From assembly GCF_001540865.1 (NCBI RefSeq), contig NC_033630.1, forward strand, positions 5,361,220 to 5,425,219: 64,000 bases of DNA, read 5' to 3'. This stretch comes from Ananas comosus. Lineage: Eukaryota; Streptophyta; Magnoliopsida; Poales; Bromeliaceae. The notes below the pieces were generated by a model that made no database searches, was not told the DNA's origin, and saw only the letters and a list, made by a program, of their open reading frames with translations. Of this stretch, positions 11,256 to 22,310 are shown in pieces. The first letter of the stretch is position 1; every line of letters starts with the position of its first letter. The position numbers and the translations under genes were made by a program.

Positions 11256-11793
11256 GAGCGAATGCTATCGGTAGCAAACGGGCTTTGTTGCCACCCATTT
11301 GTTTTCGATGATGGAACCTTCAAATCGACGATCAATACCATTAAACATAATCTATACCACTTGAAGTATTTAGAAATCAAATTTCAAATCATTTTGACAT
11401 CATTGACCTAATGATCAAATGGTTTCAAAATTTATAATTTTAACAGTCGATATAAGGCGTTTTCTAGTTTAATAGTGTAAAGATATCCAAATCAATTGAA
11501 TTTTGATTAGAAAATTTTTTAAACTATTTAGAGCAATATCTATACTCTCGATCTTGGTTACAAGACTCATATCATCACTTTTTAGAGGATTTCACTTTCA
11601 GCCGGTTATTTTTGTGTCCACTTGATGGACAAGAGAACAATATATATAGAAAAAGCATGAAATTTAGTTTCTACATGCTTCAAGTGGTATAGATCATGTT
11701 CAACGGTGCCAATCGTCGATTTGGAGGCTCTATCATCAAAAACAAATCGATGGCATCGGAGCCCGTTTGCTATCGATAGCATTCCAGCTCAAC
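11254..11793. repeat. Foldback MITE (family FB-A related)
   Basis: The arms begin and end with gttgagc...gctatcggtagcaaacg and its near-complement cgtttgctatcgatagcatt. The internal word tcaaatcgacgatc also occurs in other FB-A copies. No coding. Confidence 0.68.
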
Positions 11794-11819
11794 TCTCTCT
11801 CCCTCTATATATATAGAAT

Positions 11820-12123
11820 TGGGTTGGAATACTATAAAATAGTATTTGGACTTTTTTGTTATCGAGTTTTTAATCCTTGGATTAAAAATTATAAAATTAA
11901 AGAATCCAATTCTCTATTTTTAGGATGTCGTTTAATTTTAACTGTTCATTTTTACCCGTTTGATGGACATTATTATTATTTCAAAAAATTACGAAATTTA
12001 TTTTTTAGAAGTTTCAAATGCTCTAAATTATATTTAATGGTGTGGATCGTCGATTCGAAAGTTCCATCATTGAGAACAACTTATGAGGTTAAAAAATTCT
12101 ATATTCATAAGAGTATAGTAGCT
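11820..12123. repeat. Degenerate MITE of the same group
   Basis: Contains ggatcgtcgattcgaaag and ataagagtatagtagctc, words of the right arms of neighbouring foldback elements, but the left arm does not pair well. Bounded by TA/CT microsatellites. Confidence 0.5.
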
Positions 12124-12164
12124 CTACTCTCTCTCCTTTTTCTCTCTCTATATATATAGAGAGA

Positions 12165-12392
12165 ATTAAGCTTCTATACTTTTAAAAGTATAAGTTATTA
12201 CTGCTTATAGGTTTTTGGACCTTGAATTAAGGGATGTGTGGTTAGGATGATAGTGATTTTCTAGGATTGAGTGGATAGTTGATTGAATAGTATGATCTAA
12301 TAGGTGAAAATGGTTAAAAGTGTAGATCTAAATGCAGAAAACTTACAAGCACCAAGTGCTTAGTGCTTTTACAAGCAACATAACTGTACTAT
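12165..12392. repeat. Small MITE (family FB-B)
   Basis: Shares blocks with 10957-11177 (gttaggatga, ttgaatagtat, gcagaaaact) and is likewise bounded by TA repeats. About 228 bases, no coding. Confidence 0.6.
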
Positions 12393-12470
12393 ATATATAT
12401 ATATATATATAATATATATATATATACACACACCACACTTAAACTTGTGCAGACCCCTCTACATGGCCCT

Positions 12471-12704
12471 TCAACTTGAGTAATTAACTTTTTTTATTTA
12501 ACTGACGTGCACACCTCAACTTGTAATTATTTCAATGTTAGCCAGTTTTTTAAATTAAATTAGAGATTTTATAAAAAAAACAACATACATATACCCTTCA
12601 ACTTGATTAATTAACTTTTTTTTCTTTAACTGACGTGCACACCTCAACTTTTATTTCGATTTGAGCCAGTTTTTTAAAATTAAATTAGAGATTCTATAAA
12701 CAAC
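12471..12704. repeat. Two-copy tandem duplication, about 130 bp
   Basis: The block containing cccttcaacttga, aactgacgtgcacacctcaa and ttaaattagaga occurs twice in a row with small differences. No gene is seen between here and 13040. Confidence 0.75.
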
Positions 12705-13039
12705 GCTTCAATTGTACCTTTGAGAATTTAAAAACCTCACAATTCCATAAATTTAAAAAACAATGCAACTAGAGTTTTTAAGATTGCTAATATGATTAAA
12801 TGATTTTTGGAAAATACGTAGCTTTCGAAAAATGGAATTTATCATACACATAAATATACATACAGCTTGAGTTTTTACTTATTTTTAAATAAGTGCTATT
12901 AAACTATTGATGTGTTTAAATGTACATTTAACTTTTAGGCCTCATCTAAACTTAGAAGCATCTTGTTTCAATTAATCATGCAATATCCTTTGGATATCTA
13001 TTATCTAATCAGGATACTATTGTGGAAGCATAACTTCAC

Positions 13040-13640
13040 AATTCTGATCTGGTGTTTGTAAGGCTGCCCGGCTACTGGCAATTTCAATCTGCACCAAAGC
13101 TGGCAAGGTGAGAGAGTGCTGTTTTATGGCCACCTAGATGGCAATGACAAAATTTTATAGAACTCATTCCAGTCATTATTCAGCTAATGCCAAGATAAAC
13201 TTGCTCCCATTGCAACGATTGTGCGCAATGATATCATTCAACTTCAGTTCGTGACCTATCTGATCATGAAGATTATTCTGAACTGCAGCAGCTTTCATTT
13301 GAACTTCGCAATTTCAAGTTAAATGAAGAATCCGATCGTATCCAGTGGCGATGGAGTGCAAATAGAGAATTTACTGTTGCATTGAACGTACTTGCGATGG
13401 GCTATCTATAACTCTTTGGGTAGTTAAAACGATACCTAAAGTAAAATGATTCATATGGCTCACCTGTCAAATAAATTACTTACGATTGATAACCTATCCA
13501 TGAGGGCTATACTGGGACCAAGCACTTGCCTTCTTTGCAGGGTAACACCTGAAGACTGAAACAGCCGCTCTGCTAATTTTATGCGCTTTCTTTTCTCATC
13601 TTTGGGATCCTATTCTACCATTGGTTAACATTCTTTCTCG
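13040..13640 (+). pseudogene. LINE relic: reverse-transcriptase zinc-binding (zf-RVT) region
   Basis: From about 13262 the plus strand reads SFELRNFKLNEESDRIQWRW then SANREFTV, the characteristic start of the zf-RVT domain near the C-terminus of plant non-LTR retrotransposon polyproteins. Further on, after frame changes, words like KVKWFIWLTCQ and a Cys-containing stretch follow in the expected order. Stops and frameshifts break it throughout. No upstream reverse-transcriptase core, tail or target duplication was found, so this is an old fragment. Confidence 0.7.
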
Positions 13641-14208
13641 TAAGTACCACTCCCTCCGCAATACATATATTTTCCGACGTGCAAGTGTTGTAAGACAATA
13701 GACACGATAAATCATTCACCGTGCTTAGACACGATAAATGAATTACTATGTTTAACTTAATCCAGCACCTCCACCCTCCCTCGCGTGGCGCTTACATGGC
13801 GCCTGCGTGGCGAGAATAGAACCAAAATTACAATTATAAATTTGGTAAAATTATTTATAAAAATATTTTTTTTGAAGGAACCAAATGCAAAAAAAAACCC
13901 ATATATAAATGAAAAGGCGTAGGCTAGGTTTACAAGGACTACTTTGTTAGCTTGCGCTGAAGTACCAAAAAGTCAAGCATCAAGAATAGACAGAAAAAGT
14001 GCAAATAGCCCAAAAAAGAGTTAACATGGATGTGTTGCAACAGGAAGCCAAAAATTCCTGACACAACTTTGCGTGCATGTACATTTTTACAATTAAGTTA
14101 AAACTGCAAACTAGAAATCGAAATAGTAAGTCAGATAAGAAAAAACGAGAAGAGGAAGAAGCAGACGCGGCAAAAACAAAGATACTCTTTTTCTGCTTTA
14201 AGCTGAGG

Positions 14209-14768
14209 TTAGTGAGTTCTTCGGCTCATCTGCCATGCCAAGTGGTCAACTGCAACCATTGCTTGTGGAGCCGAACCAAGAGAGCCTTCATACCTGCATA
14301 TTGGTTCATCGTTAAGTCCACATGGTAAGAAATCTCTATTTTGCTGTCTGAATCAGATAATACAAAAAAACTTGTCTTCACGGAATCAAGAAGATATTAA
14401 AAGCAAATTATCTTGCCAGAAGTCTTACATTGCAACTAACAAGAATGAGCCAGTCTGCATGACAATGACTCCTTCCCCACCAGGCTTTGATGTATTGACA
14501 CAACGAGCGCAGAACCAGTGCTCATGTATAGAGGTGACCAGATCTATTAAATGCTAAAATAAATAATCATGAAAATGACAACAGACTACCAAACAATAAG
14601 ATGAGTAACAACAAACAACAGTGGCAACATGAGAGCTAATAAAAATCAGAGTACTCACACTGGTTTTGGCCAAGAGAAAAGAACTCCATTTGCCAATTTT
14701 TTCGTTTGACAAAGTCTAGGAACGGTAGCAAGTCAACAGCTTTGAGTTTTATCCCCTCCTGCTCTGCT
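14209..14768 (-). CDS. Profilin-like protein, 3' exons only (partial gene)
   Basis: Three exons on the minus strand join in frame: 14768-14659, 14543-14429 and 14293-14209 (stop TAA at 14211-14209), with donors gtgagt and gtaaga and acceptors ending cag or tag. They encode 102 residues. Visible words are FFSLGQNQYLVTSIHEHWFC, GGEGVIVMQTGSFLLVAMYE and a C-terminal helix AMVAVDHLAWQM. The order F-x-L-G, a Y-L-V strand, G-V-I-V-x-x-T-G and a terminal amphipathic helix resembles the C-terminal two thirds of profilin, so I assign the profilin-like fold. I cannot say whether it binds actin. The first exon must end with two bases of a codon (phase known from the acceptor) but is not visible before the n at 17491. 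It may be far upstream or lost. Confidence 0.6.
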
Positions 14769-17443
14769 CTGGTAGCAGCAATTAACATTTCGCATTAATA
14801 ACAAAACATATATTCACATTATGAAAATGAACAGAAAAATTGTGCCCATATCTCTAAGCATGCAAAATAAACAGTTGGGACATTTGCACATCTGAATGAT
14901 CACCAATCTAGTTAAATTTTCAGGGAGAAATGAAATGAACCTCTGTGGCCCTGCCAGATTCCACTTTTATCACTCTATGGTTCGAAATGAAGTATGTTGT
15001 GTTAGGATTGTGTTGATTTGTACTTTTACAAAATCAAGTTAATAATATACTTATAAAAAATGCAGTACATTTTCGTCAAGCATACGACATACAACACACT
15101 ATGCAATTGTACCGCCTTGACTTGGTTCACATCACCAAATATATGAATCTTAATAGGAGTTCAATTAGGATTAAGAAGCATATATACATGGGTTATGGTA
15201 TAGCTTAAGAGTGTGCAGCAAAGTGTGGCAATATGTCCTAGCGTTGAGTTCTCCGGTTGAAGCACTATGAAGAAAGAAGAGGAGAGAGTGGGAGAGATTT
15301 AAAAAGAGGGCACGGGATTGAAGCTACTCGAATGGAGAAGAGAAGTTGGCTGCATTCTTCTCTTGGCTAGTGATCGTTGTTTTCATGTTCAGTTTTCTTT
15401 TATTATGGATTTCCAGTTTTCTTTTATTATGGATTTCCAAGCTTTTTGCTACAGAAGGGTTTATGGTAAAAATTGGATTGGCATTTCTGCTGCAAATCCC
15501 CAGTATGATGTTCCCCAGTGGTTGTTGTTCCTATTTTCTTCAAGGGCAGACTATCAAAGTGCCTTTAGAAAAGGTGGAAAAGTGTAATTGTTTCGAACCA
15601 CTAGTCAGTATAGTGAACTCTGGTTATACCTGGAGATCCTCAAAGTATTGTAATTATTTGCAATGCTTCAACAACACAAGTGATTGGGTTCTACAGTGAA
15701 TGAACTTAAATAAAACAACTTAATGCAATAAAGGAATCCACAACAAGACCTTGACCAGAATGGAAATGTTTTTAGCTACACCATGTATCACAAAGTGATC
15801 GACCAAACTGTTACTAATAGCAAATAGGAGTTGTGCAAATTTGCATCCATGTTTTCTTGAAATTATGAAAACTTGCATTTATGTTTAAGAAGGAAAGTTG
15901 GCAAAGGAGCTTATGTCAATCATGTTTAAAGAACAATACTGGCGAAAACTATCATACCTTTAAGCAACTACAATTTATAGGAAAAGAAACTTAGAAGTAC
16001 ATGAAAAAAACCCTATCTTGATTCCAGACAGTAACACATAATGAGGGGGCATTTACACATTTGATATAGTTGCTTAAGAAGAATCACATGGGTAAGTATT
16101 AGTATACATCCTCAATCTAGAATGCCACATGATTAGCCAATGTGGTATTTGTCATGTACCATGAATATCTAGCAAAAACACAGAACTGATGCCACATCCT
16201 AGTAAGTTCCCACACCGTACATAATTAAAAAGGCCAATGTATAATCCTTAATGTTTGCTAGTATGGGCTGAAAGATGATTTTACTATGACATTTCGAAAT
16301 ACAGGCCTAACAATAGCTTAGTTAGACGCCGTGATGTCATCTTAGTTTCTCTCACAAATTTTAGTGGGTATTCATAGGGAGGCATGATTGCACCAATACC
16401 CTTGCCCTATTCCATATACGAATTTCTATAGTTCCAACACATTTGGTGGCCATTGGATATTTTTCTTAATAGTTTCACTCTATTCCCGTCGAACACCACC
16501 ATGAGTGACAATTTAATAATGTCACTAATATGATTTGAGGTCATATGGTTCCTTTGCATATACCGGCCTAATGTAAGTTGTTTTCAATGAAATTCTAAAT
16601 ATTTTGAATTCAACTCGTAGCGGAACACTCAGCATCCAAATCTTCCATTATTCCTTTCTTTTTTTCTTTTCTTTTTTATTTGTTCTCAAACCCGAAAACT
16701 TTGCCCTCATAATGCCCTTTCAAATGATAGCATCTCCTGCCACTTCATATGTATCCCTCTACTTTAACCTAAAGAAGTTCTCTCATGATCCCAAATCATC
16801 TTACATCTTAAATACAGTACTTTCTCTCATATTATCTTTTGTACATTACTTGTTTGTCAATGTCACAACTGATACTTTAATTCGAATGAAAACCCTGAAT
16901 CACTTAGCAAGTTGAGCAGACGGTGCCAAGTATACTGTTGAATCACATCAATTCAGCTTTCTTGCCTTTCCACTGCACTTATGATATAATCATTACAATT
17001 ATCCCTGTACTAACTCTCTCACCTTCCTAGATAATCTAATGTCCCGAACAACAAACGAACTCCAAGTACTATTGTCTCAGAACCTATAATCAATGCATCA
17101 TATGAAACAAAAGATTACTCCAAAAGCTCAGTTATAGTAGTATAGAAGAGCGTTTTTGATGTTTATATTCAACACGCTGCAAAACCCCTACTCTGATACC
17201 ACGTGAAATAATTCGAAAGTGCTTGGAAGCTCCCACCTACTAATGCTATAACGTATTATAGGGAACACCACTGGAGGAGCATTTGTCGGAAGCTGTTAAT
17301 TACTGGGATTTGAAACTAAGAAGTAATTAGGGTTTCTTTGAAAGAGCACTTTGTAGAAGCTCCGGTCAAGCCAAATGACCAAGATCTATGTAAGAGTTCA
17401 AGCCTCCCAAGTGAATTTTCGGATGGCAGGAAATGATTACGGA

Positions 17444-17446
<3 letters not shown>
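14769..17446. other. No convincing gene; possibly a long first intron of the profilin-like gene
   Basis: About 2.7 kb of AT-rich sequence. A 117-codon plus-strand ORF at 15346-15699 has a 24-base tandem duplication (Phe-Leu-Leu-Leu-Trp-Ile-Ser twice) but no recognisable family or splice context. A tctgataccacg word at about 17193 resembles a retrotransposon primer site without an LTR. Confidence 0.4.

Positions 17447-17490
<44 letters not shown>
17447..17490. repeat. Poly(A) run ending at an n
   Basis: More than 40 consecutive A bases run directly into the unknown base at 17491, after which base composition changes abruptly. Confidence 0.85.
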
Positions 17491-17491
17491 N

Positions 17492-17990
17492 CGGCGCCCG
17501 CCCGCCCCCGCTCGCGCAGAACGCGCCGAGAACGTGCGGTGGAGGAAAAGTCGTAGCCCACACGACCGACGGCACAACGCCACCTCCCAGACGGGATGGC
17601 GGACGGGACAGGCAACAGGGCGAGAGAAGGCGGAGAGTACGGGAGAAGGCAGATGGGATGTCGGACGGGACAGGCAACAGGGCGAGAGAAGGCGGAGAGC
17701 TATCGGACGGGACAGGCAACGGGGCGATCGAAGGCGGAGAGGCACCACCACGAAGGCGGAGAGGACGAAAGGACGGCGAGGGGAGCAACGCCGTGTCGTA
17801 CGGGAGGATGCGACGGTGTTCCCGAGGGAGGACAGCGTTGGCGTCGCGGCTACGAAAAGAAGGAGGAGAGGACGGAGGGTGAGCGGAGGACGGTAACGCC
17901 ACGCCATACGGGAGGGCGGCGGGGCGGGGCGCCGCCGTACGGGAGGACGGAGAGCGCGAAACGCGGGGAGGGCTCGAAACCTATCGCCCT
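17492..17990. repeat. GC-rich island with a short minisatellite
   Basis: About 500 very GC-rich bases. The word cggacgggacaggcaac occurs three times, each followed by (a/g)gggcga and then aaggcggagag, spaced about 40-65 bases. A second word, tacgggagg, recurs further right. All six frames are open over long spans because of composition, so the predicted 130-180 residue ORFs are not supported. It starts exactly after the n. Confidence 0.65.
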
Positions 17991-18756
17991 TTCATAAGCT
18001 TATATTGATTATAAGATAATGATTAAATAAAATATCACATAACTTTCATTTTAATAAGATCTCAATATTCAGTCCACTAAATTGGAATACATAATTTGAT
18101 TATAATAATTTAAAATATTCGTAATAAAATTTGGAATAAATTAAAATTTAAAAAACAAAGTGTCACAGGCCTCATAGGTTGAGGGCCAAAAGCATAATTT
18201 ATCCTTGTTTTAATTACCTTTTAATTAGATTTAGTTGAACTAATTTAGTTACAGATTTTAATAATTTTGTTGTATTGGGAAGTAAGTTCATTAATTTTGA
18301 TGCCTTTATATATATTTTGTCAAATAAAACTAAGTCTCTTTATATACTATACCATTCGAAGTGTTTACTCGAGCACTACTTTATTCCATAAAAAACATCT
18401 CGGCATCAGGATCTTGGGTGAATGCGTGTGTCATTAATCTTCCTCTAGGATTTTTATTTTTAACTAGGATTTTTATTTTTAGGCTAACACATGATTAATT
18501 AGGGTATAAAAAATATATAAATTTTTTCCTAACATTTTCAAATCAGATCTAGAAAAAGGGAGATGAAAAAAAAAACGAGATCCAAAACTAAATTAATAAG
18601 AATCAAAAATACCAAAGTGCCTGCTAAGCATGTTCCGTAGAAAGATTGCAACTAAATGAAACAAGACATGGCTTCAGATCTGACGAAGTTTGCAACAGAT
18701 CTGTAATCAATATGTGAAAAAGAGGCATAAACACTCCTTAAATCGACGAAAAATTG

Positions 18757-18791
<35 letters not shown>

Positions 18792-18968
18792 AAATCGGAT
18801 CTAACTTCAATTCGAAAACAAGGGTTTTAGCAAGAGAGAAGAAGTGATTAAATATGTATGCGAAAATGATGAATGGAGGGAAGGAGATTGCGAAGATTAC
18901 CTGCAAGGACGAAGCAGTAGAAAAGGATTGGTGTTCGTGCGCGCGCGTGCGAGAGAGAGAGAGAGAGG
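17991..18968. other. Intergenic, AT-rich, no gene seen
   Basis: Low-complexity AT-rich sequence with a poly(A) run at about 18757-18788 and a short GA repeat near 18950-18968. No coding supported. Confidence 0.5.
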
Positions 18969-18978
18969 GGGAAACAAT

Positions 18979-19122
18979 TTTTTTTTTTAAGATTGGTAGC
19001 ACGTTACCTGTTTTTTACTTAGAAATAAATTTAGCTAAAAATGTAAATCAATTAGGATTCGAATTCGAGACCTCGGGTACCAACCACTAAACCCTTTGCC
19101 ACTTGTACTAGGGACGGTAGGT
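18979..19122 (-). mobile_element. tRNA-derived SINE with 10-bp target duplication
   Basis: On the minus strand the element starts near ctagtacaagtggcaaaggg, carries a pol III A-box-like gtttagtggttgg and a B-box-like aattcgaatcct, continues through an A/T-rich body (ctaaatttatttctaa) and ends in a run of A. The ten bases GGGAAACAAT occur at both sides (18969-18978 and 19123-19132). Two further copies lie at 22703 and 41614. Confidence 0.85.
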
Positions 19123-19324
19123 GGGAAACAATGTTGTTAATAGGGTTTCGAGGCATTGGAGGCTAAAATTGTTATTTTACATATAATAATATACAATATT
19201 ACTCTTTTCAGTAATCCAAGATACATAATTTTTCGATATAATCTTGCACATTTTAAACCAAATTTAGTAATTCTGACATAATTACTTATAATTCTGCCAA
19301 GATAATCCGAACCAAATGCACCCT

Positions 19325-19935
19325 AAGGTGGGGTTAACAAACCCCACCCCTCCCATGAAACTGAGATGGGATTAACTGTGAGACCCTAGATAGTCCTATA
19401 TATGAGATATAATAGGGCTAAACTCTTAACCCGGCTTAAGCATTTTGGGTGGTGGCAAGGCCCAAGAGGTTAAGAGAGTTAAGCGTGCTAGGACGGGAGT
19501 AGTCCTAGGATGGGTGACCCCCTGTAAGTTGGGCGTCACATTAACTAATCCCACCAAAATTTAAATTTTAAATTTATATTTTAAATTTTAAATTTTTTTT
19601 AAATTTAAAAATTTGTAATCTTAAAATTAAATTTATAATTATAAATTATAAATTATAAATCTTAAATTAGTATTTTTAATTTTTTAAATTTAAAATTTGA
19701 TATTTGATATTTTTAAATTTAAATTTAATTTTAAATTTTAAATTTAGAACTTTAAATTTTTGAATTTGAAGTTTACAAATTTAAATTTTATTTTGAATTT
19801 TTAATTTTTAAAGATATATATTTAAATTTTAAATATAAAATTTTAAATTTTAAATTCAAATATAATAAGCAATATTATTATTTTCTATTTATAACTACTT
19901 AATATTCTTCTTATTCCATCTCATCTATTCAAATG
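19325..19935. repeat. AT-rich MITE-like sequence hosting a solo LTR
   Basis: The right part (attcttcttattccatctca and neighbouring words) matches the right part of the Harbinger-like MITE at 30895-31536. The interior is built of taaattttaaattt variants. Exact ends are not clear. The Cassandra-like LTR at 19377-19540 lies inside it. Confidence 0.5.
19377..19540 (+). mobile_element. Cassandra-like solo LTR carrying a 5S rRNA segment
   Basis: A 164-base unit starting TGTGAGACCC and ending GGGCGTCACA, flanked on both sides by TTAAC (19372-19376 and 19541-19545). Its second half contains gttaagcgtgct and gtcctaggatgggtgacc, which match the internal pol III promoter region of plant 5S rRNA with few changes. 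Cassandra TRIM elements are the known plant LTR elements with 5S sequence in the LTR. This one is shorter than I expect for that family. Confidence 0.8.
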
Positions 19936-20330
19936 CTATTTTTTTATATTTATCTTTTTATTTAATAATAAAATTACAAAATAAAATAGATATAAAGTTA
20001 CGAATCATATTGTTTCATGGCTAATTTGCATAAAAAATCCACTTATTTTGGGCTTTTGCAAAATCGGGTCACCTTTTTCATTTTTGCAGATTCGGTCCGC
20101 TTTTTCAGCAAACTGACCAAAATACCCTTATTACTTTTTCTCTTTCCTCTTTCTCTCTCCTCTTCGTTTTCTCGTTCTTTTTTTTTTCCGCCGGAAAAAA
20201 AAAGCAAAGGCCAAGCGGAGCAATTTTTTCTTCTCTTTTTTTTTTCTTCTTCTTCTTCCTCCTGCTGAAGTACCTTTTTTTTTTCCCTCTTCTTTTCTTC
20301 TTCTTCTTCTTCTTCTTCTTCCCTCCTCGT

Positions 20331-20650
20331 GACCGGCTGTTCGAGTCCTGGCTCCACCCGGCCCAGTACCGCACTCGCCTCTGCAAGGACGAGATCGGCT
20401 GCGCCCGCCGCGTCTGCTTCTTCGCCCACAAGCCCGACGAGCTCCACGCCGTCAACCCTTCCCTCGCCTCCGTCTCCGCCGGCCTCGCCCTCCCCTCCCC
20501 TCGCCTCCACGACGCCGCCGCCGCCGCCGCCCTCATCCTCTTCCAGCCAGCAGTAGCAGAAACCCTGCCGCGCCGTCGCGTCGTCATCCCCCTCTCGTGC
20601 CTGCGCCTGGCGCGAGCCCCACCCGCGGCGCTCCGCCCTCCCCCGCGTGC
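20331..20650 (+). pseudogene. Captured fragment of a tandem CCCH zinc-finger (RR-TZF) gene
   Basis: Reading from gac at 20331 the plus strand gives [17 protein letters not shown] followed by [15 protein letters not shown]. This is the end of the first finger and the complete second finger (C-x5-C-x4-C-x3-H) of plant arginine-rich tandem CCCH proteins, which bind mRNA. The N-terminal region and most of the first finger are missing. The sequence starts abruptly at the inner edge of the MULE repeat and degenerates into alanine-rich and proline-rich reading. It is a captured piece, not a complete gene. Confidence 0.82.
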
Positions 20651-20877
20651 ACCGTTAATGATGCTAATTACAACCATTACACATTAATGGCTGCTAATGG
20701 TGTAATTTCACCATTAAATGGTTGTAATGGTGCACCATACACATTAAACGGTTTAATTACACCATTAATGGTGAAATTACACCATAATGTGAAATTACGA
20801 CCATTACACCGATTAATGGTGTAATGGTGTAATTACACGTTATATGGTGTAATGGTGACCATTACACCATTATGAAG
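20645..20877. repeat. Palindromic ATTACACCATTAATGGTGTAAT cluster, left
   Basis: Many copies, in both orientations and with small variations, of attacaccattaatggtg packed into about 230 bases, marking the left edge of a GC island. A similar cluster lies at 21749-21963. Confidence 0.75.
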
Positions 20878-20879
20878 AA

Positions 20880-21748
20880 CGCCCGGCCAGCCGCGACAGC
20901 GAGCCCGCGCGAGGCCGCCGGTCGACGTGCGCCTCCTCGTGGCCAACCGGGACGGAGAGCGAGGCGTTGCGGTGCACCGCCCGCCAACCTCTAAGCCTCG
21001 GCGACCCAGACCTCCCCGTGCCTCCGCTCGACCCCGACGCCCGCCAGGCCGCCGCGCACCGGCCCGTGCGGCCGCGCGCCCCGAGCTCCGGGCAAGCCTC
21101 TGGCCGTCGGGCTCGGGCGCCATCGCCGCTGGCAGAGCTTCGCCGCCGCGCATCTGCCGCCGTTCGACGCGCCCCGCCACCCCCCGCCCGCGGCCTCGTT
21201 CGCCTGCGCCGCCCCCCCCGCCGCCCGCGCCCTCGAGATCCGCCGGGCTACGGAATCGACACCGCGGCATCCTCGCCTTCTTCTCCCTCCCAAAACCCCT
21301 AAGCGTCTCCTCCCCCGGCCCCCGCACGGCCGCTGGGTGGCCTCTCCGGCGCCGCCACCTCGCCTCCCCACCTCGCCGCCGGGGGCGGCGGCGTCGCGAC
21401 CGGGATGCGCGATGCTGCGGACAACCCGCGCACGCGTGCGGTACGGCCCCGACGCGGACCGTGGCGGTGAGCGAGGGAGGCGTCTCCTTCGCCCCGCTGT
21501 ACTGTTTACTGCTTTGCTTCGGCCTTCTGCTTACTGGGAGAAGTCGAGGACATGGTCGGAAGGGAAGAGGATTCTGGAGAAACGAGGACATTGGTCGGAG
21601 GGGAGGAGGCAGGGGCCTATCATCCAGGCAGAGCGGTAGCGCATCTTCACTGCCGGCGGCGCCACCGCCGGCGCGGCGAGCCATGCTTACACTCAGGCGG
21701 CGCCGGAGCTCCACCCGCGGCTCCCTCCGCGGGACACGTGCACCTATA
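20880..21748. other. GC-rich island inside Pack-MULE 3, origin unassigned
   Basis: About 870 very GC-rich bases between two palindromic clusters. Long ORFs exist on both strands (up to 310 codons), but they overlap antisense and consist of Arg/Pro/Ala/Gly without any motif I recognise. It may be further captured exon sequence. Confidence 0.45.
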
Positions 21749-21963
21749 ACGGTGTAATTCACCATACACCAATTAATTACCCACCTTACACCGATTAATG
21801 GTGTAATGGAATTACACCATTAACGGTGTAAGGTTAACCATTAATGTGTTAATTTCACCCAATTAATGGTGTATGGTACATCATATAATATGATGCTAAA
21901 TGGTGCACCATTACACTCAATATAATGCGATATAATTTACACCATTAACACCATTAGACGCAA
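21749..21963. repeat. Palindromic ATTACACCATTAATGGTGTAAT cluster, right
   Basis: Same word family as 20645-20877, at the right edge of the GC island. An isolated fragment (aatttacaccattaca) follows at about 22030. Confidence 0.7.
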
Positions 21964-22077
21964 TAGAAGAAGCCAGCCCCAGCACGCCCGCGTGCCCTCC
22001 CGCCGCCGCTTGCGCACCCGCCCGCTGAACCAATTTACACCATTACAAAGAGAAGCCGCCGGGCCGTCCGGAGATCG

Positions 22078-22310
22078 CGACGGCGGCCGACGCCGCCCGA
22101 GCGGAGCGCCGCGCGGCCCGCGTGACCGCCGCCCTCGACCAGCGCGACGTCCCCGGCTGCAACACCCCGCTCCACCTCGCCGCCCGTCGCCCGCCTCCCG
22201 CGCGCCCCCACCCTCGCCGCGGCGCTCGCGGTCGCTGGTGCCGACCCCTCCCTGCAGAACGCAGCCGGGTGGACGCTGCTTGGCGAGGCCGGAAGTCGCC
22301 GTGGCGCGCC
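22078..22310 (+). pseudogene. Captured ankyrin-repeat fragment (ANKRD13-like)
   Basis: The plus strand reads LDQRDVPGCNTPLHLAARR and, after a change of frame, AVAGADPSLQNAAGWTLLGE. Together these follow the pattern of one ankyrin repeat and the start of the next, most like the N-terminus of plant ANKRD13-type ankyrin proteins. The frameshift and abrupt ends against MULE sequence show it is a broken, captured piece. The subfamily is a weaker inference than the ankyrin call. Confidence 0.65.

Noticed and set aside
11117..11411. ORFs with Tyr-Ile and Arg-Glu repeats
   Set aside because: Translation of TA and GA microsatellites.
15346..15699. 117-codon plus-strand ORF with repeated Phe-Leu-Leu-Leu-Trp-Ile-Ser
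   Set aside because: No family, no splice signals or promoter evidence; the repeat is a 24-base duplication in AT-rich DNA.
17185..17205. Primer-site-like tctgatacca word
   Set aside because: No LTR or coding region adjoins it.
17366..17907. Long ORFs on both strands across the n
   Set aside because: They translate a poly(A)/poly(T) run, the unknown base and a minisatellite; no family resemblance.
20833..21765. 310-codon minus-strand ORF and overlapping 276-codon plus-strand ORF
   Set aside because: Both are open because of extreme GC content, overlap antisense, consist of Arg/Pro/Ala/Gly and lie inside a Pack-MULE.
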